This document shows positions 1 through 12,620 of a stretch of DNA of 64,000 nucleotides, one piece after another. How positions within the stretch are numbered: position 1 is the first letter of the stretch; each line of letters starts with the position of its first letter. This stretch comes from Todiramphus chloris collaris (Eukaryota > Chordata > Aves > Coraciiformes > Alcedinidae): positions 13,222,057 through 13,286,056 of the forward strand of contig JANVCC010000076.1 of assembly GCA_025345505.1 (NCBI GenBank). Direction: 5' to 3'. Made by a program: the position numbers and the translations under genes. The notes beneath the pieces were generated by a model. That model was not told where the DNA came from. It searched no databases and saw only the letters and a program-made list of their open reading frames with translations.

Positions 1-516
1 AAAAAAACCCCATTAGGACTGATAAGAAAAAAAAGGGTATAATTAATGCCTTTCTTATTTACTTCAATTAGTAGGTTTTAAAATCCTGTTTCTTAATGTT
101 CTGTTTAAATCCTGCTTCTCATCTGCTTAAATATTTCATAGTTGTCTATCTTTCCTATTACGAGTTTCTAGGAGTACCACAGTGCTTCAGGAACAGAGGA
201 ACTAAAGAGCTCATACAAGAATGCTGGGCTTTAACTAGAGTTGTATAAAGCTGGCCTACATATTTTATATGAGTTACTTCCATCTATAGATATGACATCT
301 GCTTTCAATCAATCTGTTCATTGATATCATTTAAGTATTGATAGTCTCATTAGCTATTATCAACAGCAAAATTAACAGGAAATGTTGCAAAACAGATAGG
401 AAACTGCTGCTAAAAGTTCTAGTGAGGAATTGGAAAACAAGATTAAATTTAGAGCATTTTTTCCTTACATTTCAAAAGTAACTCCTTTAATTTTGTGTGG
501 TTGTTTGATTGTCTGG

Positions 517-547
<31 letters not shown>
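517..547 (+). repeat. (TTTTG)n microsatellite
   Basis: About five TTTTG units in a row, slightly imperfect at both edges. It is the first of several T/G-rich simple tracts that lie with T and G on the + strand in this window. Confidence 0.85.
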
Positions 548-3500
548 AATATAGAATACTACCATGAAGAAGAAAATCCTTATGATAACGGAACACATGT
601 ACACTTTCTTTGAGCATGTCCGTAGACAGAAATTCTGGTTGGCCATCGTCTCATGCCAAGTCAAAAAGATTTGAATATGTGATCTGAGGGAAGAAAGGCT
701 GTCTTCTTGAACAGCTTCTCACAGTAGAAGTTAGAGCTGCAGTGGCTTTAAAAACTGCTAAATCCTTATGCATCTTTTTGTAGTAAAGCTGATGTGTGAA
801 TTCAGATAGTAGTAAATTGACTTGCTAAACCATAAATTTGATGTCTTACTAAACTGTTGCAAAAATTCACAATTGCTGCATTTACTATTTTCCTCATCTC
901 AGCTGGAGATCAGAGTGTCATTTGGAATATAGGACTGCGAATCTTATATATCTGCTACTTCTGATTAAAACACAAAGATTTCTGATACTGGCTGCTAAAA
1001 TCCCAGATGAAGCCCATTGTTAATTGGTTCCATAATTATCTAGGTTTTTAGGTCTTTGCTTTAGGCCATACATGTTGCTCTCAATCTGAACTATCTTTTT
1101 GAGAATTTTTCCATTTCAAAATCAGCATGCTTCTGCAAAATAGCCATGTTTTGAAGAATCTGAATTTCTTGATGTTTCACCAAAAATTCCAGACAAGTTC
1201 TAACCTTTTTCCAGACCCACCCATTCTCTACTAATTATAACCTGCCTAAAATCACATTACAGATATGTGAAGGAGGGCATGCCTGCACTGGCAGGTACAG
1301 GCAGGTCTGAGCTCACTTTGGTTTTGCTAGCTGGGGAAGTACATTGAAATACTAGGCAGAGAGACCCATGCCAGTTCAATGAAATTCCAGCTACCTTATT
1401 GCCATTCTTCGCACAGCCTAATATGAGCAGCTGAGACATCACTGGTAGGAACTGTCAGTGTAGCATTATGACACTATATATAATACATTTGTTTCCATGT
1501 CTCAGAATCACACAAAATGGAAATGTTTTATAAGACAACTAGAAAATGTGCCTTTCCTCAGCTATCGCGTTGCTTCGTATTACCCATATTCACCATATAG
1601 TATAGGTTAATTTCAACTACCTACATCACAGTACTATATAGAATGTGGTAATTGTATGCGAGTTCTGCACCATCCTCTGTTTATGAAATATCAGAAAGAA
1701 CATACCTTCAAACAGCTGTTTTATGCATCCATTCCAAACAGCCACTAAACCAGTAGAGAATGATGTTCTCTCTTACCTGCTTAATCTGTATGTGGATCAT
1801 TGGAAATGAATGATTGTTTTCATTACTTGAATTTTTCCTTAAACTACTTCCACTGCCACTGATCTTAACTGGTAGGTAAAAACAAGTATGGTGCTGTACA
1901 AGGTAATTGCACAGAACTTCTACAGTAAACCCACAGCATGAGACGTTTTGTTGTTGGATGCTGAGACTGAATTTTGCAGATACTGGCCACAACTTTCAGA
2001 CATCAAGCACTTTGGTAAGAGTTCAGAAATTAGAAATCCCATAAAAATGAACAGAAGTTTATTGTGTTCATAAGGGAGGCTAGGATTTCCTACACACCAC
2101 CCTTCATCCTCCACCTGGCTATAAATCCATGTCTAGACAATGAAAGAAGTAATATAACTAACAAGTGGCATGTAGAGTTGCAGCATGAATGAAGCCCCAT
2201 TTCCTATGGACCAGTGCCTTGCAATTGGTTGGCCTCGATGGTTAAGGTACAAAATTCCTGAGGCTTTTCATACAACTGAGTGTAAGTGCTGGTGTGCAGA
2301 TTCTCATGTATAATAAAAAAATGTGAACTCCTTCTGCAGCCTTTCCCTCAGCCAGAAACATATATATCTATCCTCAGTTTTACCATCAGTTCCTACAGAA
2401 TATATGGAAACAGAATAATCCTTGAGATCAGTGTCCTTTTTTTTAGTTTCAGTTGAAATCAGACTGTGAATTCCAAAGCTATTTAGGAAACACACATGCA
2501 TACATATTGAGTGTAGTCAGACAACTTTTGACAGCAGAGCAAACTATGGTAGAAACAACACTATATTTTTCATAGCTGTCATTAGTGAAAAGTTAGAGTA
2601 TACATTTCATAATTCTTGATGTCTGCAGGGGAAAATAATTGTCTTTAAATTTTCTGCTTTGACAAGTTTAGACTAAATCTTGATTTGTGCCTTAGGAAAT
2701 AATGCTAAATGAATGAGCTGTCTTGGAACTTCCAAGACACAGAAATACAGTGATGGACAATAAAGCAGGACATTACAGGACTATAAGCTTGTGAAATTTA
2801 TATTGGTTTTGAAGTTGCTCTGAAGCTGCACCCTGACACTAACCTGCAACTCAGTTACCTGACGTGCTTAAGAAATGCTTGTGCATTCCTTGTTTCTACT
2901 TCCAAAATACATTTGGATGTTAGTTGTTAGTATTTTATAATTTCAGGGACTTTAAGTCTTACAAAGCAAATCCAGATACCTTGTCTAACTTTTAAAAGAT
3001 CAAAGAAACAACTTTTTAATGAAAAGCAATAAATAATTCTGATTCTATTTATAGCACTGATTTAGTACTGATTAAAGCAGAAAACCTAGTTTTACTCTAA
3101 TATACTTCTGTGATGCATATAAATTACAGTTGCAATACATAGTTTATCAGAGGCTTTATTCTTGGCAGATAGCAGTTTTAATGAAATTTGAACCACAGCT
3201 TATACTTCTCATAAGAAATTCATGCTTTCATCCATGGAAGGCTGGAAATCAGACCAGCAATGACCCATCCAAAAATATGGAAAAGCCTGGAGAACGAGCT
3301 CATGGAAGTGGCACTGATTACCTGCAGCTTACTCTCCATTCACAGGAGCTGATGTCTAACATATCTTGCTTTGTCCTTGGCTTTAAAATATGACACCTCC
3401 ACAGACCAGATGCTGCCTCATGACACTGCTTTTCTCATTTCTGTAGATTAATGGAGAGATCTACTGAGATAGAGCTATGTGGCAGTGTATTTATTTCTCA

Positions 3501-3668
3501 GCAGAGATACCTCATTAGGAACTCACTTTGCATTTTCCAACTCAGTGTACGCTCATACGTTGAACTGTGAACAGCCACACAAGCACTTACATATGTACTT
3601 ACACTTGTGTATACACAGAGAAACAGTAGCTTTGAAACTGCATACTAGAAGGGAAAATATCATAAACT

Positions 3669-3698
3669 GACAGATAAAATTTGTAGATTTTATCTGTC
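3669..3698. repeat. Perfect 12-bp inverted repeat (hairpin)
   Basis: The arm GACAGATAAAAT (3669-3680) is followed by a 6-nt spacer and its exact reverse complement (3687-3698). No T-tract follows to suggest a Pol III terminator. It could be a chance palindrome or the end of an old palindromic element. Confidence 0.7.
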
Positions 3699-3915
3699 TA
3701 TTGCCTCTGCATTTGTGAATTAAATGGCTGGTTTGATAGCTGAACTTAGTATTCAGATACTTGCTTTACCTTACTCCTGAGATATAGAGTAGAGCAGCGA
3801 GAGTTTCTGAAGGGATCAAGGGAATATGTGCTCAGCTTTCCAGCAGCAATAGAAAATGGACATTTAGGAGAAGAAGGAAATGTTATTTATGTATGGTTGT
3901 GGTTTGTTTGTTTTT

Positions 3916-3950
3916 GGTTTGGTTTGGTTTGGTTTGGTTTGGTTTGGTTT
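3916..3950 (+). repeat. (GGTTT)n microsatellite
   Basis: Seven uninterrupted GGTTT units, preceded by a T/G-rich run from about 3899 and followed by TTGTTGG and a T-run. The unit is telomere-like in composition but is not the vertebrate TTAGGG repeat. The paired Gs could form a weak two-tetrad quadruplex. Confidence 0.9.
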
Positions 3951-4510
3951 TGTTGGTGAGTTGTTTTTTTTTTCTCTTTTGCAATATGTATTATGTCAAA
4001 TTTAATTTCTGACATCCTTTCTCTTTTCATTTGATCTCAATGGTCAGTTTAGCTGTATTCCAAGGCTTATAATCTCATTGTTAAAATTCAGGAGCAAAAA
4101 AGACATGCTACAGAAATACTCATAATCAAGAACCAGTGATTTCCAGAGTAGTATGACACATCTTATGATGCTTATGAACAGCAAAGAATACTGAGGAATA
4201 TGTGGAAATGAATTTACTATGATATAGGGTACTTCTGATAAGAGGCACACACCTGTGCAGTCTCTGATGCATCCACAAACTCAATCAGTAACTTCTTTTT
4301 TCCTCTTAGGATTTTGAGATCTTACTGGAAAAATCTGAAATGATATTTTGCTAGCTAGACTTTGATAATGAAAGATATTCTACTTTGTTAGTCTATATCA
4401 AAGTACTAAAGAAAACTTTGAAGTTCTTTAAGCATGTCCAGATAAAAATTACAAAACCTATAAAATGTCTGAACATTGTAGCCATATAATGGTGGCTTTT
4501 CTGATTTCAA

Positions 4511-5497
4511 AGAATCACAGAATTACTGAGGCTGGAAAAGAACTCTGAGATCATCAAGTCCAGCCTATGACCTAACACCACCACACTGGCTAGACCGTGG
4601 CACTAAGTGCCACATCCAGCCTTTCTTTAAACACATCCAGGGACAGTGACTCCAACCACCTCCCTGGGCAGCCCATTCCAATGTCTGATCACCTTCTCTG
4701 TCAGGAAGTACTTCCTTATATCCAACCTAAACCTCCCCTGGTGCAGCTTCAGGCCATGCCCCCTTGTCCTGTCGCTAGCTGCCTGGGAGAAGAGCCCGAA
4801 CCCCACCTGACTACAACCTCCCTTCAGGTAGTTGTAGAGAGCAACAAGGTCCTCCCTGAGACTCCTCCAGGCTAAAGAACCCCACCTCCGTCAGCCTCTC
4901 CTCATAAGACTTTCCTTCTAGTCCCTTCCCCAGCCTCGTTGCTCTCCTCTGGACCCACTCTAGCACCTCAATATCCTGCTTGAAGTGCGGGTCCCAGAAC
5001 TGTGCACAGTACTCGAGGTGAGGACTCACCAGTGCTGAGTACAGGGGGAAAATCACATTCCTAGTTCTGCTGGCCACACTATTCCTGATACAAGCCAGGA
5101 TGTCATTGGCCCTCTGGGCCACCTGAGCACACAGCTGGCTCATGTTCAACCAGTTGTCAACCAGCACTCCCAGGTGTCTCTCCACCAGGCTGCTCTCCAG
5201 CCACTCCTCCCCAGTCTGTAGCGCTGCATGGGGTTACTGTGGACAAAGAGCAGGACCCTGCACTTGGTCCTGTTGAACTTCATACCATTGGCCTTGGCCC
5301 ATTGGCCTGGCCTGTCCAGGTCCCTCTGCAGCATCTTCCTACCCTCCGGCAGATCAACATTCCCTCCCAGTTTGGTGCCATCTGCAAATTTACTGAGGGT
5401 AGACTCAATCCCCACATCCAGTTCATCAATAAAGATGTTGAACAGGACTGGGCCCAGTACTGATCCCTGGGGTACACCACTGGTCACCTGATGCCAA
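4511..5497 (-). mobile_element. CR1 LINE, 5'-truncated (RT C-terminal half and 3' UTR)
   Basis: A non-LTR retrotransposon copy read on the minus strand. Its 3' end is the AATCACAGAAT-type terminus at 4511. Minus-strand frames give the CR1 reverse transcriptase: motif B is [20 protein letters not shown] in the frame at 5146-5487, followed by motif C and the thumb region. The C-terminal part, including [17 protein letters not shown], continues in another frame at 4811-5185. The copy starts just upstream of motif B near 5490-5497, so endonuclease, palm motif A and ORF1 are missing. Motif C reads FADG where active CR1 has FADD, so a catalytic aspartate is lost, and the frame is shifted around 5150-5185. 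This is a dead-on-arrival 5' truncation, typical of the family. No target-site duplication is seen. Confidence 0.95.
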
Positions 5498-6615
5498 CTG
5501 GATGCAGCACATGTTTATGTAGAGTTTCAAAAATATAATACATTTTCTGTGCTAAATCAAGGTCCTGCTACTTTCATTTAAAATCCCACTAAATGTGCAA
5601 ATTATTGTTTATTCTGAATAACAACATTTTCAAAAGCACCTCGATGACTTAGATAGTTAAGCCATTTAATTAGTTTTAAAAAATATTATCTAAATATTCC
5701 CAATTTCCTAAAGATGTTCATGAAAAAGACCTGTGTAAACAAAAGAAAAAAGTGATAGATAAGCCTGGAATTCTTGAATACATTAAAAACATATATAGTG
5801 TCATGTGAAATACCGTTTCTTTTGCCAAAAGAAAATAAGTTAATATTTAATAGTAAGGTCTATTAAAGCATTCCTACCAAAGAAAAGTGCTAGAAACGCA
5901 TTAGTATTATTATGCAGCTTCAAAAAGTCAAAATTAGCATAGTGCAGATACACATCATTTAACAGTAATTTAGCCTAACTTCATTAATCAACACCTGAAA
6001 TTTAGATAAGAACATGTGATGCAACATCCCTATATCAGTAATGACTCTGCAATGTGCTTCCTTTTGGAAAGCACTGCTTTCAATCAGTACTTTCCAAAGG
6101 CTTTTGATAAAGTATGTGAAAATACTTATGAGATTTTAAAATTTTGGGACTGTGAATTATTCTTTGTTTTCATTACCCAGTAATCAGAGTATGCAGAAAC
6201 TCAGAAACTGTAAAGTCCCTGATTTGGTGCTGAATATTTGGAGATTGGAGGAATGCCCAGTAGGAAGCATCATATGTACTTGCTCTGTTCTTGTGCTCTT
6301 CCTGGACCACCACTTCTGATGACTGTCAGAGACAGAATACGGACCAGGTAAACCTTGGGTGTGACTCATATGTTCTTATGAGTATTTTCTGCCTTTTTTT
6401 CTGTCACTTAAATTGTATTCCATTGCAGTAGTGAAGATTGTAAGATGAGGGACTTTGAATGTGTCTTTACATAGCATAATGGGGCACTGACCTCTTAGGT
6501 GCTGCCCTGTGAAAATAACAATAACATGATTAATGTATGCAATGTGATTTTCTACTTCTAAAGTAAAACTCTGGGGGTTTTATTGAATAGTTTAAGAAAA
6601 TTTAAATCTAGTTAA
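5498..6615. other. Unassigned DNA between two CR1 copies
   Basis: No coding frame or RNA gene is supported. The only structure seen is the imperfect hairpin at 6060-6100. Confidence 0.55.
6060..6100. repeat. Imperfect inverted repeat, about 15-bp stem
   Basis: CCTTTTGGAAAGCACT (6060-6075) pairs with AGTACTTTCCAAAGG (6086-6100) across a 10-nt loop, with one bulged T and one mismatch. The stem is shorter than a normal pre-miRNA stem, and no matching terminal inverted repeats are seen nearby. Confidence 0.6.
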
Positions 6616-6698
6616 AGTTGTCCCTGCTCACTGTAGGGGGTTGGACTATCAAAGGTCCCTTCAAATGCAAACAATTCTATAATTCTATCATTCTATGA
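6616..6698 (+). mobile_element. CR1 LINE 3'-end fragment
   Basis: Only the last ~80 bp of a CR1 remains: the GGGGGTTGGACTA block, AAAGGTCCCTTCAAA, then ATTCTATAATTCTATCATTCTATG. The tail orientation places it on the plus strand. The body was never copied or has been lost. The divergence suggests an old copy. Confidence 0.8.
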
Positions 6699-7915
6699 GA
6701 TAAAAATGAACTTCCATGAAAGCAATGGGAATGGAATTAAAGTGACAGCTCAGACACTATGTCAGTTTTCAGGTAAATATGTCATCTCTTTCAGGTCTAC
6801 AGAACTAGGACATTTGGGCTCCACTTTATATATACCCATCCATCTGTATTCATGTTTTAATACTGTTATTTTAGTAAGCCCAGATCCTTCAAAAGGATCA
6901 TGATGTTCTGGTGTCCTCTGTTTAATCACATCTTCAATTAATGTGGTGGGGTTTTTTTAGTTGTGTAAATAATCTGAAAAGAAATATTACAAAGTTAACT
7001 TAAAGTTAACTGAAATATGTGCTTCAGCAATATGATTGAGAATTTGAACTTAAGTCTAAAAATGTCTTTGTAACATTATTCTATAATAAAGTAGTCTTCT
7101 TCTGTTTTAGGAGAATTCCTGACAAGTTGGGAGGATATGCCAGTGAAGTGTTTCTTCATACTCATACCTCTAATGTCCTAGCTAATGGTTGAAGATACAG
7201 GACTAGATGGACATTTGCTGTGACTCAGAAAAGCTGTTCTTTTCTTACACTTGTTACATGACACTGACATATGCATCTCCATTTCAACCTCCTGGTAATT
7301 TCATCATCTAAGTCAAGGTTTCAGATTACATGGCCCCTTGAAATTTCTGATACATTAATACATTATTTAAATAATTCAGTATTGCTGACATGAGATGAGT
7401 TAGTTTATGTATCAGTAGAAGGTTGACCTTAATGTTTATCATAACAAAATAGAAATGAATTGCCATTTCACTTGTTTATCTTGACTATTCTTCTAGAATA
7501 TACTCTGTTGTTTTACAGTCCATGTTCTCCTTTTAAAATTAATTCTGCTAAAGAAAGTGGATATAAGGTTTCTTTCACTATGCTGTCAAATAAAGTGAAA
7601 TAGGCTGTAGTAATTTTTTTTAATTAATTTCAGTCATTTCTTACTGCCTGTTTTTAAATGTTAAGTGACATATCCTCATGTACAGCCCATCAGGGTCTAA
7701 ATTTCATTCTTTATCAAGGATTCTTATATCTGTACTGCCAGTAACATCCTGCATATCTGTGATAACTGATTAATGGAATTTCTTCTTTAAGACTGAAAAA
7801 ACTATACTTACACCTATATTGTAGAACATATTCCTATTAAAGTCAAAGTGATCATCTGACAAAGAGGAATTTTAATATTTCTTGTGTTCTTAACCTTATC
7901 ATAATGATATATTTT
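6699..7915. other. Unassigned AT-rich DNA
   Basis: Short frames only. I see no gene, RNA gene or recognisable repeat. Confidence 0.5.
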
Positions 7916-8042
7916 CTCTGGACATATTCAAAACACTCCTGGACACATGTTGTGCAACCTGCTCTAGGTGAACCTGCTTTGTCAAGGGGGTTGGACTACA
8001 TGATCTCCAGAGATCCCTTCCAACCCACCACCATTCTGTGAT
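7916..8042 (+). mobile_element. CR1 LINE 3'-end fragment
   Basis: A plus-strand CR1 tail of about 125 bp. It begins with a TCCTGGACACATGTTGTGCA block from the end of ORF2 and 3' UTR, passes through GGGGGTTGGACTACATGATC and CCCTTCCAACCC, and ends CCATTCTGTGAT. It is 5'-truncated, with no coding capacity of note. Confidence 0.88.
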
Positions 8043-11000
8043 ATGAAAGCATATTTTACAGTATGATGGCTATTTTTTTTATGGCTGCACAGGTATAAAT
8101 GAAGAAGTCCACTGATAATTTCTAGATATTCCTTATATATGCTACAAATTAAAGAAAAACTTGGCACATATTTTTATATTGTCCTACAGTAATATTCAGG
8201 CTGCAGAACAAAATATATTTCCCAAAGTTTCAGGGCTTCTAACTGGGCAATTAAACATTCTTTTTGAATTCTCCCATTTATTTAATACTTTACATTTATC
8301 TAAGGCAGAAGAATATTCAAAAATATTTACTTGCTAACAAACTCTTTCAGGCTGCTGTCCTAAATGCAAGAGAAAACATACAAAATTCAGAATTTCCCAC
8401 AATCCAATGGCACCAAATACTAATTTCACTCTCCTCATTAAGTCCAGAAGCTTGTCTTTCAGCCTTCCATTAAAAATAAACAAATATAAAAAATCCCAAA
8501 CCAAAATAGCCTTCTCTAGAGAACCATACCCAGTCTCTGCCATTTACCTAAGCAGTGTTAGCTTCTGGCAGCAAATAAAAGCACAAAGATTGGAGCACAG
8601 CTCTTTGAAGCAAAAAAAAAAATAAGATCCCTCAGCACACTGAAAAGAGTGCGCTTTTCCCACCTGACATTCTTGCTAGAGCTTCACAATCTCTGACCAG
8701 ACAGTATGCCCTCTGGAGCAAAGCAGTCTTAAACACAGTAAAAATCCTGCCTCCTCTGATGTTGGTGGCAAAAATCCCAATGGAGACAGGATTCCAGCAT
8801 ATTTATCCAGGCTCTAAGATATTCCTTGGTCTTCATGGGATCACACTATGGAAACAGCATTTTCCTATGCACTGGCTTAAAAGCTGATTCTGGCTTGTTT
8901 TGGCACAAATATTAGCAGCTGTCACAAGCCAGGGTTATACCTACCAGTGCCAAGACTAGAGAGGCATGAACATCTGTAACAATATCATTTTACCATCTCT
9001 CCCAGCCCTGGCTTTCATAAAATAGATCTCAGCTTATCCAGAGGATCCAGACAATTTCTTCTAAGAATCACTTAAACATTGATAAATTACTTCTCCAATT
9101 TGCTGTTAATTAGAAAATTCATGTGAGGTGATATAAAGGTTTTATTAGCACTCATTTAGGATGACCTTATATTATTCACAATTGGCAAAACCATAAGTCA
9201 GTCACACGTTCATCCTAAATACACACCAAGAAAGTCTTCATTCTACACCGCACCAGTAAGGCCAGCAAGTCATCAGTGGGGCACATATTAACTAGCTGAC
9301 AAGAATGACTTGCCTCTGGAATGTAACTCTGGCTCATTATACCTATTAATTTCCATGCTCTGTGAGGGCTGGAATGTTTCTGAAGCAGATTGGTATACCA
9401 CAGAAAAAAACCCACTTTCTTTTGTTTCTGTGATGAAAATTTGATTTGCAGCTATGTGAGTCTAATAAGCAACTATATGACAGGCTGGCCTTTTGAGCAT
9501 AGGTAAAATTAGGCAGTATACACATGCCTGTACTGTAATGGTGTGCTTATGTATCAGTCAAAAGCCTCAACAAAACCTGAAGTTCTAGAACAACAATTTT
9601 ACTAAAACAATTTAGTCTATACTGTGGAATAAATTGAATGTTGTGCATGAAATTGTGACTAGATCTTGGATAATGAGAACATCCTGTGATAAAAAGCTAA
9701 TCTTTTCACTTCCATGCATAATATCACTTGGGATTTTCTCTTACTCTTCCCCACATATATGGGATTCCTTTCTTGCTTTTTCGTTTTCAGTTATTTATGA
9801 TTTTCTCACTTCTATAATTTTTTCTACAATAACAGCATGTGAAAATCTTGTTCTGACTGGTAGATTTTGTAACAATGACAATATTTTACTTTCTGGAACA
9901 CTTTTGTCCAGAACACTTCATAGAAATAAGCCATCTTTGAAAAGCAGACACTTCTGGGAGTGAGCACAGCAGACAGTACAATGATAAAAATGCGAGACGG
10001 TTGCAAAGAGCAAACCATTATTCTTAATAAAGGTGCCACTGGGTCATTATATGTTCATTCAAATATTAGAAAACAGATTTTTGTCTTTTAATACCTTTTT
10101 TTTTTTTTTTACGATCCTCTATTTTTGCGAGATGTAGTCACAATTGCATTCACAACATTCATTTTATTCCCCTTGACTGATGAATATTTGCAGTGGCTGA
10201 ATCAGTGAGATTATTAGAATCTTTGGTGTCAGACAGTCTAAGCTTGCTGCATTAGAGTACCCCTTTCCTGATTTCTTTTTCCTTTTTTATGCAGTGTCTT
10301 TTTTAGATTTACTTAGAAATTCATACTTTTTGTGCCAGGATGTTTGGCAGCTACTGGTACTGATTTTCACTGGTAGAGTGGTTGTATATTTACTTACTTG
10401 TCAATTTGCTACCTTTCTTTTAATTCCAGTTGAATGATCCACCTGTCTAATGTGTATTTCCCTTTTGGTTTCTCCAGTAAATCTCAGAATTAGGGTTGGT
10501 ATATTGTTTTCTATGATGTAGTGAAATTTTTTTCCTTAACTCAGATACTGTTTAGTAATTTTTTTTTACCTTTGACAAAAAATGGGCTTGTTCCAAAAAT
10601 ATGCAAAACTAGTCATTTTCTATCACTGTTCCTGATAACAGAATATGAAATATTGATAAACAGGTTGACCAGAGAATTCAGATTAGACTGGCCAAGGGGA
10701 AATTCACATGTTCTATGATTAAAGATGAAAGGAAAACAAACAAAAGCTACCATATGATGCAATCTTATTATATGTTTACAATATTTAGAGATAACTCAGT
10801 TTACAAAATATATCAACTCAGCAGAAAGTAAAACATCTAGTGAGTTAGTGTTTAATGAGATGGGCCTAAGCAGATCTAGGGAGATTTCCTACAACTCTGA
10901 ACCTCAAGTGTGTAGAGATGTGCATTTGAATCAATCACATTCATCTACAGCCATAGGAGAGAGAGGGGTCACTTTCAAGGTGTAATTTTTCTCACCTATT

Positions 11001-12620
11001 TTAGATGATTGTTTAAGGAGGAGAGGAATCATGCTCTAAATTGCAGTGTGTAAGCGTGCTACAGCGTTCAAAGCAGCTAGATCTCTGCTGATGATCAGGA
11101 CATTCATGCACATCCAGGTTTATATAGATGAATGATGCCCTGTGCAGAATGTCAGGAAAAAAAGGATCTGGTTGCTCAAGGGATGAAGCCGAAGACTTCT
11201 CTCTTAAGAATCTTGTCAGACTTTTGACACAACCTGTGTAGAAGTTATCTTATTTATCAAGGCAATGTGGCAGAAAAAGTGGGCAGTCTGGGATGATTGT
11301 TTCTCAGCCTCTCAAACTAGAACTACTGAGTTTTGTTGAAATAAATGCTCATTTCAGGAGTGCTTTAAACTTCTCTTTCCTATGGCCTTATTAAGTGTCA
11401 TGGTCATGAAAATAAAGAATCAATTTCTCATATTTGTTGATGTGGGTGTTTGTGTCTATGCATCACTTTTGTGCCCTCGCCATTCTATCACTGTTTTACC
11501 TTGGGCAGAGGAGGGACAGTAAGGGATGGACAAGTATTAAGACACCAAATTGTTGCATAAAATAAGAAAACAAGTCTTCTGTAAAGCTGGTTGTGTCACA
11601 AGAAATTTTTTTTCATGGAGGTCTCATTAGTGAGCCTGCTTTTGGACCATCTTCAGGACACAAGAGGACAGATTAGTACAGAAATCTGTTGAGGTGATTC
11701 ACCTCAGCAGCATCAGAATTTGAGAAGAATTGCAAATGTGTTACATCATATGAAGCAAAAACTGTGTTAAACAAGTACACCCATTTTGAATCACAGGGAA
11801 TCACAGTATTTACTCTCCAGAATACCAGTTCTCCAAACCTTCTACTAACCTACATTGATTTTTAACTAAGTCAAAGGGGATAGTTTTTTCATTGCTTTCT
11901 TCACAGATGCATTGCTATTAGATTCCTGACAGCTGTTTTAAATGAAGTAGGTGACTAACCTTGGGCTATCTTACATTGAAATCAACTATTATGTGTTATT
12001 TTCTCTAAATATAACTGCATAAAACAATAAAATATGTTGTTTTGTAATGGAAAATTACATGGTACACATATTACAGGAAGGAGCACTTAAAATTTTAGTC
12101 TTATGAAAATCGGTAATAAAGTAATATTGACTTTAGTGGGAAAAACAAACAAGCCAAAGTGATAAACCATCACCTTTATACTGATTGCTGAAAATCAGAT
12201 CCAGAAGAGAAATACATGATGTTATCCGATATTTGTTAATAAAATGATGCATTTCCTAGGAAAAGGAAAAAAAATTAATTTTGGAGAGCCTAGCTGTGAT
12301 AATCAGTGCTTAATCCATCAAATTCTCGCACATTGGAAGCAATCATAATGAAGTGGAGACACTGAGTCTTCACAATCTTTGTTGTTACTGAGAACTGACA
12401 AAACAAGAGCCCTGTGATAATTCACTTCAGGATGCATAAGGTGTAGGCAGTGTACTCACAGGAGCTAAAATGCATTTTTCAAAGTATGAGACCACTAACA
12501 TTTTCACACTTTTTATTAACATAAAGGAGATTTTTTTTTGAGTGGCATCAGCCTATGGAAATTCATCAGGATCATCTTTTTTTAAGTAGAGCTCTTATTA
12601 TTGCAATTAATTCAGTTCAC
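8043..12620. other. 4.6 kb of unassigned DNA
   Basis: No supported gene. The frame at 9634-9963 (+, 109 codons) is rich in hydrophobic residues because the DNA is T-rich, and has no recognisable domain. A short block near 8750-8805 weakly resembles the reverse complement of the 3' end of ancient L3/CR1-like elements. A T-run lies at 10098-10110. The rest appears to be unconstrained intergenic or intronic sequence. Confidence 0.5.

Larger units (their letters stand above)
1..4510. other. Unassigned AT-rich DNA, no gene seen
   Basis: Reading frames here are short, stop-rich and lack recognisable domains. The longest (3130-3393, +, 87 codons) has no family resemblance I can name and no convincing splice context. 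The stretch holds a TTTTG microsatellite, a GGTTT microsatellite and a perfect hairpin, each listed separately. It could be intron or intergenic DNA. Confidence 0.6.

Noticed and set aside
4597-5491. Plus-strand frames with Pro/Leu-rich sequence
   Set aside because: Shadows of the minus-strand CR1 copy.
6760-6778. GTCAGTTTTCAG followed by GTAAAT as a possible recursive splice site
   Set aside because: The pyrimidine tract is weak and the donor is non-optimal; expected by chance at this frequency.
8750-8805. Block resembling the reverse complement of an ancient L3/CR1-like 3' end (GGTGGCAAAAATCCCAATGG)
   Set aside because: Too short and divergent to assign by eye. A similar faint hint at 28540-28580 was also left out.
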